Shown: piece by piece, positions 20,760-32,931 of the stretch | How positions within the stretch are numbered: position 1 is the first letter of the stretch | Layout of the letters: every line of letters begins with the position of its first letter | NCBI GenBank assembly: GCA_030272155.1 | Contig: CP126200.1 | Location: 4,836,001-4,900,000, forward strand | Source: Tetradesmus obliquus | Lineage: Eukaryota > Chlorophyta > Chlorophyceae > Sphaeropleales > Scenedesmaceae | Length of the DNA: 64,000 bases | Reading direction: 5' to 3' | The notes under the pieces: generated by a model | What the model was told of the DNA's origin: nothing | The model's input: the letters and a program-made list of their open reading frames with translations, nothing else | The model's database searches: none | Program-made: the position numbers and the translations under genes

Positions 20760-23204
20760 CATGCGGCATTGGTGATACCTTGAACAAAACAGGCGACTGT
20801 TGCATACCGTGTGCCTTTCATGTGGGATCAGCTGCTGGTGACTCGTACGGATCTCTGCAGTTGCTGCATCTTATGAAGACTTCGGCTACCCGTGGTGTTA
20901 CATTAGCTGAGCAGCTGTGCAACAGCTGCCTTTCCACTGGATAGCTGGCTTGGTCTGCATGCCCAGCAGCCAGCAGAATTCTCCATGAGCTGATTTACTA
21001 GCAGCCATGCACTATGGCAAAGTAAGCTTGTGATGCATTGCATTGCATCAGTCCTACCTGGGTGCAGCACGACTGAGGTGACATTCTTGTCAGCCAGCTC
21101 CCTTGAGGAGGTCACTGCCACCATATTCAGGGCAGCCTTGGACGCCCTGTGGTTCGCGACAGCAGAGCAACGGCCAGCATTTGGTGGCAGACAGCCTTGT
21201 GTCATGCCCTCATCTCAAATGCCATAATCCAGCTGGTTATTGGTAATCGTTTTGTGCGTCCAGCTCATATGCAGCACCACAGCCAAGGTTGAAGGGTTTG
21301 GGTCCATGTATCGCCAGCCTTGTCTTGACTTAATTTGCAACACAGCTGCCTTTATATGGTTGTGGCTGTTCACCTGTAGTTGTAGATGTAGATACCCTGC
21401 AGCAGCTCGTCACCAATGGACCCTGCAGCAGCAGCCAACGCACATGCGCATGCATCACTTCTCAGCTGACGCGCTGCATGAAACGTTCATTGCTGGCTCG
21501 TGCGGTCTGCAGGTGCTGTTGCCAGCTGCTGCCCGTGCCGTTGCTGATCGCCAGTAAGATGCGTTAATCATTGTACACGACCATTGCTGCCAGCAGATGT
21601 TCCATAGCATGTCAGCAGCTGCTCTCCAGGCTCATTGGCTCTGCTGCTGCTCCCATGAAACAAGCTGTACAACAGTTGCTGGCCAAGTGTGCGTAGGGCC
21701 AAAGTAATACAGGCTGCAGGGCAGCCTGCGCAACCTGGCTTGCACCACCACCACCAGCAGCAGCAGCAGCAGTAGCAGCTAGAAAGTACCTGCTATTGAG
21801 CTGACGTGGACCACAAGGCTGTGGCGGTCCCCTCCAAGCAGGCCCTGCAGTACGCGACCACAAACCAGTATGCACAAACTGTCAGCTCAAGGCGCACCAT
21901 CTGCATTTCAGAAAGTTGCCTTTCAGAGAGTTGTCTGCAACCACAGCCATTGTCGACAGGCTGCTTCATCGATCAAGCTGCAATGCTCAAGCATGGGCAG
22001 CCACGTTTCTAGACAGCGCCCAAAACACTGTCCCGCCTTCAACCAAAGTTGAGTGGTCGACAGCTTGCCCACACAATGGCCCGCCAAGCCTGGTTGCTGC
22101 TGTCAGACACTTATGCAGGCCCATGCACCGCACAGCTGGTGCAATAATCAGCATGCCCGCACGTGTTTGAGCAGCTCCCTGAGCACCATGAGCGGCCCCA
22201 GCGTGTTGGTGCTGATGGTCTTCAGGAAGGCCTCAGGGTCAAAGTCAGCCAGGCGCTCCTCAAAGCTGTCCAGCAGCACAGCTGCATTGCTGACAAGCAC
22301 CTGCAGCATCCACAACAGCAATCACTTTGTGTGGTAGTTCTGTGGCTGGAGCGCTGGCTGCTGCATTTACTTGCTGCAAGACGAGGAAGCCAACCACCCA
22401 GCATCTGCACTGCAGCTCACTGCTGGCATCGCGTAGTGTATGTGTGATGCGGATTGCCTGCAGGAATGCGCCTGCTGCATGATTGCTGCTGCACAATGAT
22501 GCACGACACCAGCAGACAGCAGCAGCTCACATCAACGTGTGGTATGCGGCCGCTGTCCTTCACTGCTGCTGCCCACTGCACCACGCTGGCTGGGTCTGAT
22601 GCCTCCAAGCTTGTTGTGATGAGCTTATCTCCATACTGCTGTGCCAGCTTCTGCAGACCAGGTGATGTGGAGGGGTCCCGGCCTGTAGCGAGGACGGTGT
22701 TGCCCTGCTGCAGCAGCTGTGCAACAAACTGCATAGCAGCACGCCAACGCACGTACACATGCCGCAGGGTGTGCAGCAACTCTGGTTAGTTCCAGCAGGT
22801 GCAGTTTCATTGTGAAGACAGTCATATATCAACCTACAAGACAGGAGTGTTCAAGCGTGATTGCTCTCTTCTCTGCACCTATGCTCACCTCCAGCCCAAT
22901 GCCACGTGTGCCTGCAGGGCAGTAACAGCACAGCAACAGCAGTGACAGTCCTAAGCAGTGATGCACGACTGCACGTCTCTTGCTGTGTTGCAAATGTATC
23001 TACAAAGAATAAAAAATGCTGTTTGACACAAAAGTTTACGCATAGTGGCTGACAGGAAAGCGCAACACATGGCCACGGGTCACCCAGTCTGAAGTGGTTG
23101 GGGAGAAACACGGTCGAACGGTGCTCTCGGTGCCCGGCGCTATGCTGCCATATAATGGAATTACCTCCAGTGACTATGACGTACTGATCCTCTATCTTGC
23201 CCAT
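20561..23204 (-). CDS. Short-chain dehydrogenase/reductase, sniffer/C-factor-like, 248 aa
   Basis: Eight exons: 23204-23165, 22911-22889, 22728-22531, 22300-22163, 21844-21790, 21422-21374, 21146-21058 and 20715-20561; phases all match and total 747 nt. The protein is a complete classical SDR: MGKIEDQYVIVTGG then TRGIGLE gives TGxxxGIG (residues 12-19, NAD(P) binding), VLVSNAAV stands for NNAG, HVSSIAG supplies the Ser (148-149), and YNYRASKAALN gives YxxxK (Tyr167, Lys171). HPGAVRTDM follows, and the end GKFYSYTGEELPW is typical of the C-factor/sniffer subgroup. These are cytosolic or plastid NADPH carbonyl reductases; the substrate is not predictable. Exon 2 is only 23 nt and carries half of the cofactor motif. 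The last acceptor follows a run of about 13 CTG. Start chosen because upstream codons in frame do not resemble SDR. Confidence 0.9.
20716..20758 (-). repeat. (CTG)n run directly abutting a splice acceptor
   Basis: On the minus strand about 13 CTG triplets end in CTGCAG|G at the acceptor of the last SDR exon. It fills the position of the polypyrimidine tract. Confidence 0.85.
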
Positions 23205-24055
23205 GGCTGAACTTCGCACCCCGCGCCCAAGAAACAAGCCTTGAAGGTGCAAACGCTGTAGGCCACGCACGTTTCGCTGTCGAGACTTGAATACCTATAT
23301 GCTGTATTACCGCTGATACGCAGCTTGCAAGTGCCAAAAGGGCTCTCTTCAATGTACTGAAGATGAACAACACAACTGCAGCCCCTGGCATGCAGGACAC
23401 AGCTTTCAGCGTACACTTGATAAGCACAAGCTGAACATACATGTGTTCTATGGGATGATGCGTGCCATTCATGAATGCCCTTGTTACCTCTGCAAGTGAC
23501 ACTGTCAGAAGTATCTAGGGTCAGACTCTGGCCCACTGCAGTTGGCCAGCAGTGGGCCAGCGGCCAGCTGCACGGGGCTTGGCAGACACTGTAGAGATGG
23601 ACACAACGCAAATGGTGCATTAAGATAGTGAACGGTGAGTATATAATGAACACGGTGCCACAGGATCTAAGCGCTGGGTGGCAGCTGTGAAGGCACCGCA
23701 ATGGGGCTTACATATCATGTGCAGCACCATACGGTGCATGGGTCCAGCTTGAGCTTTGTCTGGGTCACAAACGAAAGTTACCCAGCTTAGTGATTTTTAG
23801 TAGATACGAGTGGACTTTGTGCGTTTTCCGCGTGTTTTCAAGAACCCGAACGCCAGACCCTGAACGTTCAATTTCACTCATCTGTTTGTTGACTGCATGC
23901 GTCCTATCGCTCTTGCACACCGCAAGCTCAACTATAGAATGGTTGAATTCTTTCAGTATTACTTCTGACAAGTTCAGCACAGCTAGCGGTGCCATCAACG
24001 ACAGCATTCGCGGACGCCTGTAGACACCTCCGCAGCCGTGCATGCAAACGTAGCC
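23205..24055. promoter_or_regulatory. Divergent promoter region between SDR and Cys-rich membrane protein genes
   Basis: 851 bases separate two head-to-head genes. The interval has no supported coding sequence. AT-rich stretches near 23630-23645 (GTATATAATG) could be a TATA-like element; its strand assignment is not certain. Confidence 0.4.
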
Positions 24056-27000
24056 ATGAATTGGTATCAAATAGCACTTGTTTTAGCTCTGGTGTGCAAC
24101 GTACGTTCTAGAGCAGCAGGTGAGGGCCACGTCACGCTCTGAACACTCTCACTCAGTCCCAGCACTGCTACATGAAGATGCACAAGCAGCATTGTGTTCG
24201 TCCTGCTTGCTCATAACAAATCTTGTACGCTTTCCTTGGTGCCTTGCTGCAGCATCCACAACCACTGCAACTGCTGCGTCATCATCACCAGCACCAGTGG
24301 TCAATGCCACGACAAATGCCACAACTGCAACCTGCGCCAATGGCACAGTCAGCATGTCAGGCATGTGCTTGCAGTGCAAAGCAGCATACGCTGGATGTGC
24401 TCCAGGCAACTATATGTCTACGACTGGGCAGTGCAGCACATGCAGTGCTGGCCAGGTGTCGTACTTCGTCAATGCCACACGCTGCTTTGCATGCAGCGCC
24501 AGTACACCACCCAACCACCAGCAGACACAATGCGGTGAGCTCCACGGTTCTTTTGCCAGATGTACAGCTTGGCGTACACGTAATAGTTGCGATTGACAGC
24601 AATAAGCAGATCTTGGGCTGTGCACTGCATGCAGGGGCAAGAAGCGTTGTATGCTTGACACCCATGGCAGTGGTGACTGCCAGCTTGCCAGTTGACATCA
24701 AGGCTGTTATGCTGCTGCTGCAGAGTGCCCTGTGGGTTACTTTTACAAGGCACTCAATGAAACATCAGGCATCAAAACCTGTACCAAATGTGTGCCTGGC
24801 CTCGTGACCACCAAGCCCAACAGCGGCCAGTGCAGTCAGTGCCCGGGCAACTCTGTGGCAACAGCAGATCAGTCTGCATGTGGTGAGCACTTGCATCAGC
24901 GCACTGAAGATGACAACTGCGGCACTGCTTTACGTTAGGCGCTAGCAACCGTGTACTTCTGCAACAGCGGCAGCCACTCTGTTCTCCCATGCAGCAGAGG
25001 CAGCAAAGCATTTGACAACGCACCTGGCTGTACACAAGCTATGATGAACAGAACACTACAGCAGGGCATGCAGATGTCCACCAAAGGCGGCTTCAGCAGG
25101 TTGGGTTTGAGCGCCTGGCACACACTCGACAAGTTCTTTTTGTTGTGCTGCTGCAGATTGCCCAGCCGGCTCGTTCTGGAGCAATGCTTCTGGGACACTC
25201 AACTGCACATCCTGCGCGGATGGCGAGGTGTCAACACCTAATGCAGCGTCATGTGTTGTGTGTGACAGGAGCCGCCACTTGACAGGCAACTCGGAGAAGA
25301 CAGGCTGTGTGTGCATGGCTAACCAGCTGAGGGTTGCAGGGAACGACAGCGCATGCTGTGAGTAGCTTGCTGTGGCTGTGGCAGGCCAAGATTGGCATCG
25401 TGTGTTCAAGCATGCCTGTGCATTTGTGCGGCTCACACCAGTACGTTGATGCGGCTTTGTATCTGGCAGCACCGCAGCAGCGTGGTGGCTGGGAACTCGT
25501 GCATAGCAGACTACACACAGCCAGCTTGCAGGAAACATCAGTCAATGAACACATCGGCACTCGCTTAAGCCCGTTGTGCCTGGTGCTGTTCTTGCTGCTG
25601 CGATGTCCCTGTGCAGACTGCCCAAAGGGATTTTACCTAATGAATGATGGTGCCTGCACACCATGCCCACCTGGAGGCGTGTCTACAACCATCAATGCCC
25701 TGTCTTGTGGGCGGTGCGCTGCTGGCACACCAAGCGCTGCTCAGGACGTCTGCCTGTGCCCAGATGCCAATGCTGCACTGCAGCTGGCAGCGAATCGCTG
25801 GCAATGCTGTGAGTTGACTGCAGCAGGCGGCCACACCTGCATGTACAGAGATGTTCCTTTTCCTTGCTGCAAGGCGGATGTGTGTCTCCTGCCTAAAGAT
25901 AATGTATAGTACGCTATGCAGTACTCAGCTAATCGCCCTGTGCCATCTCACCTGGCAGACAACATTACTGCTGGAGCGTGATGGACAGAATGAAATAATG
26001 GCCTGTCGCGGTGAACAACGTGCTGCTCATCTCCCTTTTTCTTGTCATGCGCAGTGTGCAAGCCGAACTACTACATGCCCCGAACTCCTGCAGGCCTCTT
26101 AACAGGAACCTGCACAGCCTGCCCAAGTGGCAGCTTCAACAACGGTTATGGCCGCGGTATAGACGACACTGCCAGCTGCAGGACGTGTGGGAGCAGGGAA
26201 ACAAAGACGGCAGACGAATCTGATGGTTACCAGGAGTGCACATGCACACCTCCCTTTAGTGCTACAGCTGTTGGGGAGCCCTGCCTCTGTCCTGCAGGCT
26301 ACTACCTTTCAACCAATTCAACATGCGCCAAATGCGCTGCTGGGTTCTATTCGGCAGTGCCTGAATCCACCACCTGCATATCCTGCAACAGTCCTGGCCA
26401 GGCAATCAACGCTGCACAGACAAGCTGTTCCTGCCAGCAGTTTTGGGTGGTGGTCAACGCTACTGCCTGTGGTGAGTGGGTTTTGCATTTGTGGGCGGCG
26501 CTCGTGCTAACACAAGTGCTCAACCACAGAACCATTTGCTGATACATTAGTGTTGCTTTTGCTGCTGCTACTGCGGCAGCACAGCCTGTTTACTGCATGT
26601 AAAGCCTGCTATGTTGCAAGTTGAGGTATGCCGTCCTGCTGTCTGTGTGTTCTGTCCCTGCCACCTGCAGCCTGTCCCAAGGGCTTCTACTTGAAAGACG
26701 GCACAACATGCACAGCCTGTGCATCAGGCTGGGTCTCTACAGAGGTCAATGCTGCCACGTGCTCCATGTGCCCTGCTGACAAGCGTGCCAGCCACGACCA
26801 GAGCTTGTGTGGTAGGTACACGACGCTGTCAGCTTTGAAGTTGAAGTTCCAGCATCAACCTACTGCGATGCGGTGTGTGTTTGCTGCGCTGCCATGCAGC
26901 TTTTCCCTGCAGGAAAGCAATAGCAGTTGTTTATTCAACGGGTGTCATCAGTGTGTTGTGCTGTTCTTCTTGATCTTTGGGTATATGTTGAGTCCGTACC

Positions 27001-29168
27001 TGCACAAAGATGCATCATGTCAGCGAATGATGCTGGGTTGCTGCTGCTGCTGCCGCTGCAGTCTCTGCGGCTTTGACGGGTGTGTGCCCAGCAGGAAGCT
27101 ACGTCACAGACGCTGGCGCATGCGAAGCCTGTCCTGCAGGCACTGTGACTTCAGTCGCCAATGCTACCAGCTGCCGGTCCTGTCCAGGCGACATGGAGGC
27201 TAATGCTGAGCAGACAGACTGCTACTGTCCTGTCCTAGGGACACAGCAGGTTGGCATTGGCACCTGTGGTGAGTTGCGACATTTGGATGTATGAGTTGGA
27301 GGTTTGCACGGCAGCATTCTCATCAAGCGCAGCATCTGTAGGGAACCGAGTTGAGTGCACGTCTCAAAGTGGTAACTCAGGTGTCCTGTCAAAGGCTCAG
27401 TGCCCTCCTGTGGTATCTCTCTGCCATGCAGTGTGCGCGACCGGATACGTTGTAGTGGTCAATGCTACAGGGGATCAATCCTGCAAGGCATGCCCTGACG
27501 GCACCACCAGTGACAGTGATGCTGATTACATGAACTACTGCATCACAGCAGGGCCTTGTGCAGCTGGCTCTTACTTGGCAATCAACAGCACAGAAAAGAC
27601 ACGCCTGTGCAAGACCTGCCCAGCCGGCACGGTGAGTACACTGGCCAGCATATGCTGTACACATGTCGTTGTTTTGGTCAGGGCTGGTGGCAAACTTGGT
27701 CTGATGCCTGTGCGATTGAGTATGAGCTCACTGCAACCACCGACATCCTGTATAACAAATACCTGCTAAGCCGGGCAGCTTTGATCATGAGTTATGGCTG
27801 TACTGTTGAACCTGCAGATATCTGCTGCTGGCAATGTCACATCCTGCAAGCAGTGCCCTGCCAACTTGGTTCCTGATGCCCACCAGTCGGCCTGCGTGTG
27901 CCAGGATCCTGAACGAGTTATGATCAATGGCACTTGCGGTACGTACTTGAATGGTTATGGCGCAGCTGCTTGATATGCACACAATGCTGGCAGCGCAGGC
28001 AGCACCTTGACTTTGTTTTAGGGATGATAATGACCAGCTCAGATGGCATGTCTGCCAATTCCCGGTTTAAGCGTGGTTGCTGCCGCTGTTCTTGCTGCTA
28101 CAGTGTGCAAGCCCGGCACTTATGTTGATGCCAATGGAGATTGCAGCAGCTGCGCCCCTGGCTGGGTTTCTACAGCAACAGCAACCCTGACTTGCTCCCG
28201 CTGCCCCATCCCTCTCGTGGCGACTGAAGATCAGGCATCCTGCATCTGCCCTGGCTCAATGAAACTGTCATGCGAAACGAACACATGCTATTGTCCTATG
28301 GGGTCGTACAAGGATGCTGACGCAGGCTTTGTGTGCAAGTCGTGCCCCTCTGGCACAACCACCACACGGATTGACGCACTGAGCTGCATAGGTGAGACAG
28401 GCAGCACAGTTGCGTACGGGTTTCAAACTTTGCTGTGCAGTCTGGTTGTGCAGCAAATGCAGATGTCATCCGCGAGCTGCGCTATGTAAAAGTAAGGGGC
28501 CAATGCAAGCATGCTTGAGTATGGGCGCTATTCAAGTTCCGCTATCTGCTGTCTTGTTAATGTACTTGCTTGCAGATGCCACAACTGCAACCCCAGCTGG
28601 CAAGTTGGACTCAACGATTCACACATCAACGTCACAATTCACATTGAGCTTTCCAACGGAATTTTCAGCTCTGCAGCAGGATAATCTGCTAATGGATGGC
28701 TTCAAAGAAAGCATTGCGGCGCAAGTGATGAGGGCTACCAACGTATCTGCCCAGCAGGTGGCTGTGGCTCATGTACGGCCCGGTTCCGCCATTGCTGATG
28801 TATATGTGTCTGCACCCACTACATCTACTGAGGAAATAGAGAAGAACATGCAAATTATCGGGGATTCCTTTGACAGTCAGTTCAAGACAGCATTCCAGGT
28901 GTCAACCGCCACCCCAATCAGTGTCAGTTATGCATCAACCACCACAAACACCCCTGGTGAGGATGCAGCAGAAGCTGCTGCAGCTGCCAGCCATCAGGTT
29001 GCAATGAAGGCTGGCACAATAGTGGGCATTGAGATTGCTGCCATCGGTCTGGCAGTATTGCTTGTGGGTGCATTTGTGGTACGGCGCCGCAAGCAGGCTG
29101 CTGCTGCAGCTATTGCGCAACAACAGCAGCGGCCGGTGGTGGTTGAGGTGCAGAGCTCAATTCTGTGA
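24056..29168 (+). CDS. Cys-rich type I membrane protein with GCC2/GCC3-like modules, 954 aa
   Basis: Twelve exons: 24056-24119, 24253-24534, 24724-24882, 25157-25357, 25617-25808, 26055-26471, 26671-26811, 27062-27268, 27432-27631, 27818-27938, 28104-28391, 28576-29168; 2865 nt in frame. A signal peptide (MNWYQIALVLALVCNVRS) is followed by about ten Cys-rich modules of the CPxGxY...CxxCPxG type, as in ephrin-receptor/TNFR-like GCC2_GCC3 repeats (CPVGYFYK, CPAGSFW, CPKGFYLMNDG, CPKGFYLKDG, CPAGSYVTDAG, CKPGTYVDANG), with many N-x-S/T sites. Then comes a ~130-residue domain (FTLSFPTEFSALQQDN, VSAQQVAVAHVRPGS), a transmembrane helix near residues 904-926 and a short tail RRRKQ...SSIL. Likely a cell-surface receptor or adhesion protein; ligand unknown. 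Ten of eleven introns are phase 1; only intron 9 is phase 0. Divergent from the SDR gene. Confidence 0.85.
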
Positions 29169-30039
29169 GCTCTTTCAACTGATGTTTAAGCGATTCTAAC
29201 ATTCAGTGCTCATTCGCATGCTGGGATACAGGGCAAGCACCCTGGTGATGTGTCTGCGCTGTTAGTTATGCCACATGCCCAGCCTTGCTGAATCGCTGCC
29301 AAACCAAAAGTAGCTTAAGCATACCAGCATGATGCTGCAGTTTTTGATTGAACTTTGATTTTGTTTACTAAGCTGTATGAATTTTAAGCAGCGTCCGCTC
29401 TGTCCATTGCTTAGTGTGGATATCAAAACCTTAGCAAGGGGCCCGTGGCTGCAATATCTGAAGGAGTCAGCAACTGCATTCTTGGTGAAGCAGTATGCTG
29501 TATGGCCACACTACTAGGCCCTGAGGGTGTGTTTTACCACCGTCATATATTCAAGACATGCAATGTACCCATGGCCAGCAAAACATTGTATTTTTGTCGT
29601 GCCCGCAGAAGTGCTGTTGTCATTGGCTGCTACTGTTCAAACAGTTATGGCCTGGCTGCTAGCCAGCACAGGTTGCCTCTGTGCAGGACGCTGGACTGAT
29701 GCATGACTGTACATGACAGCCTACATGGGTCCGCCAATAATCACTGTTCCAAATCTGATTGATCACCATTGTGGGCAGCTACTTGTTCTGAAGAAAGAGC
29801 GCGCGCAGGGGGAGGTTTGGCTGTCGTATAGCAGTGGTCACCAGGAATAGCTGTTCAACTGCTGTGACAGCAGTGTTGATCGCACGCCTAGCACTTGCTC
29901 AAATATAGTTTGGGTCATACACTTGCTTGTTGCACGCTGTTTTCAAACATTAATGCGTGCTCACTTGCCTAGTAAGCCTGAGTCGGCTGCACATGTAAAA
30001 AAGCATTGTCCATGTTACAACCGTTCATAGGATTAGGAA

Positions 30040-30070
<31 letters not shown>

Positions 30071-31237
30071 CATCAGATGATGAACAATTGATAGCAGCCC
30101 TGGAGCCTCCAGGAAACAGGAAAGGCTTTCCTGTTCTGCCGTGTTGCAGTGCATGAGGGATACAAACCAACTGTACCATGCAGATGCCGTACACCGGTGC
30201 CTGGTACCAGGCAAATCAAGCTGCACAGCATTGCCGCAATATCCAGCCGGGGTGCACAGCATAATTCATCATGGAATGCGTCGTTGCCTTGTGTTGACAA
30301 TAGTACCTGGACATGATCATGCAGTCATGACTGCAACCCACGAAAGCACCTTTGCCCAGGCGCCACACCACAAACCTGAATGATCATCATCCCTGTTCAT
30401 ATAACGTACTGCGGAAACACCAATTGGCTGTGCGCTGCAATGGGTCACAACTTTGACTCAATGACATATATGGATTTTTCTCACAGCCGCATGGACTTGC
30501 TCACACGAGCTGTGCACAGCCACTCACAGCCGCACTTCACAGCCACTGCTGCAGTCGCGCTTAAGCGTCTCTATGGCACCAACGTCACACAGAAGCATCA
30601 TGCTGCTTTACATCACAACACCTGCAACCCCATTGCAGGCGAATTTGCCAACTGCAAGGTGCGTCCACGTGCTGATTTTGTGCCGCTCAAAGCCTTGAGC
30701 CATACGAGGGTAGCACTCAGCGGCCACACAAACAAGACAGGCGCCTTGCACCTGCAGCGTCAACAGCAGAAGTACAACGGACAAGCAACAGGCCAGGTCA
30801 GCATGCTTGACTGCAGCAGCAGCATTTGGCAGCTCTGTGAAGAAAAATCTAGGATGCTGCAGCATGCGATTGATCTCGCCAGGAGATCCTGCTCATGCTG
30901 CTGCTGACCTATGCTACATCAGCCATCAGCTGGCTGGCCAGCACTTGGCCACGAGCTTCCACAAACAGATGAACCCATGCTGCAGCAAGCTGCACGGCCA
31001 TGTCGCACGACCGCCACGGCTGCAACTATACACACAGGCTGCTGCAAGCACTGCTACAAAGTATGCCCACCTGAACGCCAAAACCAGCAGCTTTCAAGTG
31101 CCTCGAGCTTCAGGTCATGGGGCCTTCAGGTAGGCTGCAGCATATGTCTGCAGCTCATACACTGCCTGGCTGTGCTGCCTTGCTGCTGGTATTAAACAAC
31201 TGCTGCCACCACAAACACATGTCCAACCGCACGCCTG
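29169..31237. other. Intergenic region
   Basis: About 2 kb without a supported gene; it contains the 3' ends of two convergent genes. A GAT/ATG microsatellite lies at 30040-30070. The open frame at 30380-30907 (+) and its shadows have no recognisable domain. Confidence 0.45.
30040..30070. repeat. (GAT)10 microsatellite
   Basis: Ten uninterrupted GAT/ATG triplets; the only sizeable triplet run in the window that is not CAG/CTG apart from short CAT runs in a dispersed repeat. Confidence 0.9.
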
Positions 31238-32376
31238 CTACTCGAAGTAGCATACGTGTGACCGTATGCGCAGCAGTGCCAAGTTGGCCTTTGTCTCAAA
31301 CCACGTGGGCCAATCAAAGTCCCTGTTGTTGTGGCGCGCACACAGCGGCACAATGTAGCAGTGGCGCTGCGTGCGGTCGCCTTTTGAGCCAAACATGGCC
31401 GCCGCAGCTGGGGTTCTGAGTGCAGCGCAGCGCAGCACAGCCCTGCGAAAGGGAAAAAAGTGCACCAAACAGCAGCCGCAAAAAACACAGGCAGCGCGGT
31501 ACTGCGATGCAGCAGCAGCTCAGCTGATGTTGCAGACACGACATGCACGTGAGCTGTAGTTGAAACCTCGGCGCTCAGTTGTGCCGCACTGTAGCAGCAT
31601 GGAGGTGGCACTTGCAGCGGCAGCAGCAGCAGCTGCTACATGCTCCAGCGGACCCAGCAGGCATCCAAGCTAAGATGATTTGCAAATCGTAAACTTGCAT
31701 TAGCAACCGCAGCTCGCTGCTCAACCTGACAGCAAACAGCTCCGCACAGCCAACTACACAAACTCACTGCCACTGTTGCTGTCAGCTATTTGAATTCATT
31801 GCTTGTTCACCTGCAGGTGTGCGCTGCGCTGCGTGTGCTTCTCCCATAGCCGCAGCCAGCAGTGCTGGCCATCGCCACTGGAGCCGTTCACGCCGGCAAT
31901 GCGCAGCCGCTCAGTGGATGTCACCTTGACGGCACACACGTCCTCACCACGCGCACCATTCCTGCAGCAGCAGCAGCAGCAGCAGTGGTAGCGGCGCGTT
32001 ACAGGCGGGATGTGTATCTTGATGAGCATGCGCACCGCATTAAGTGATATGCTAGCTGCAGTTGATTGCATGTATGTCACGCTGGGGCTTTGTCAGCAGC
32101 ATGGTGGGCAGTGCCAGTGCCAGAAGGGGCTGTGCCAGTGCAGTGCGCCTAACCTAGCAAGCTACCGTAGTTGAGCCCTGTCTGACTGGCGCCCTCTCCT
32201 TCATGACAGGGCACTTCAACACCAATGTTCCAGCGCTGCTGGGCAATGGAATAATTGCAGCTCACAAGCTGCCATGCCATCAGCTCAGCCCCAATTCACG
32301 ACTGATAGCAGCAAAGCTACCTGTCATGCACAGTACCACCCACCTGACGCCTGCAGGGGCCGTGGAGGCAGCAACA

Positions 32377-32408
<32 letters not shown>

Positions 32409-32897
32409 TGCTGCGACAGCGCCAAGGCGTGTGCCAGTGGCAGCGCTAGCTACACTGACGCTGTTCACCTTTCCAGCCGAGCTGCTGCTGCTGCTGCTGC
32501 TGCTGCTAGCTGGTGTGCGTACATGAGTTGCCGCCGTGTTGCGTACTGCACCTGCTGCTGCCTTGGCACTAGCGCTGCTGGTGTTTGAGCTGATGCTGCG
32601 GCTGCTGGCCGGTTTAGGCGTCACGCTTGAAGATGCGTTCTGTGTTGAAAGCTTGGCTTTTGTGCTGCTGCTGCCGCTGCGTGTGCTGCTGCTAGCTGCC
32701 GCAGCTGGGACTGTGAGTGTCCTGCGTGCAGGTGATTCAGTGGAGCTCTTGCGCGCTGCTGCTGATGCTGCTGATGCTGTTTGCATTGCAGGCCTTGCTG
32801 CAGCAGCGCTGCGTGCTTTTCTATCTGCTGGATGCGCAGCAGCTGCCTGTGGTGCCTTTCTGCTGCCCTCAAGTACAAGGGCAGGCACTTTCAACAG

Positions 32898-32931
<34 letters not shown>

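Noticed and set aside
30380-30907. 175-codon ORF on the plus strand between the receptor-like and finger-protein genes
   Set aside because: No domain, His/Thr-rich unremarkable composition, an equally open minus frame and no splice-compatible neighbours.
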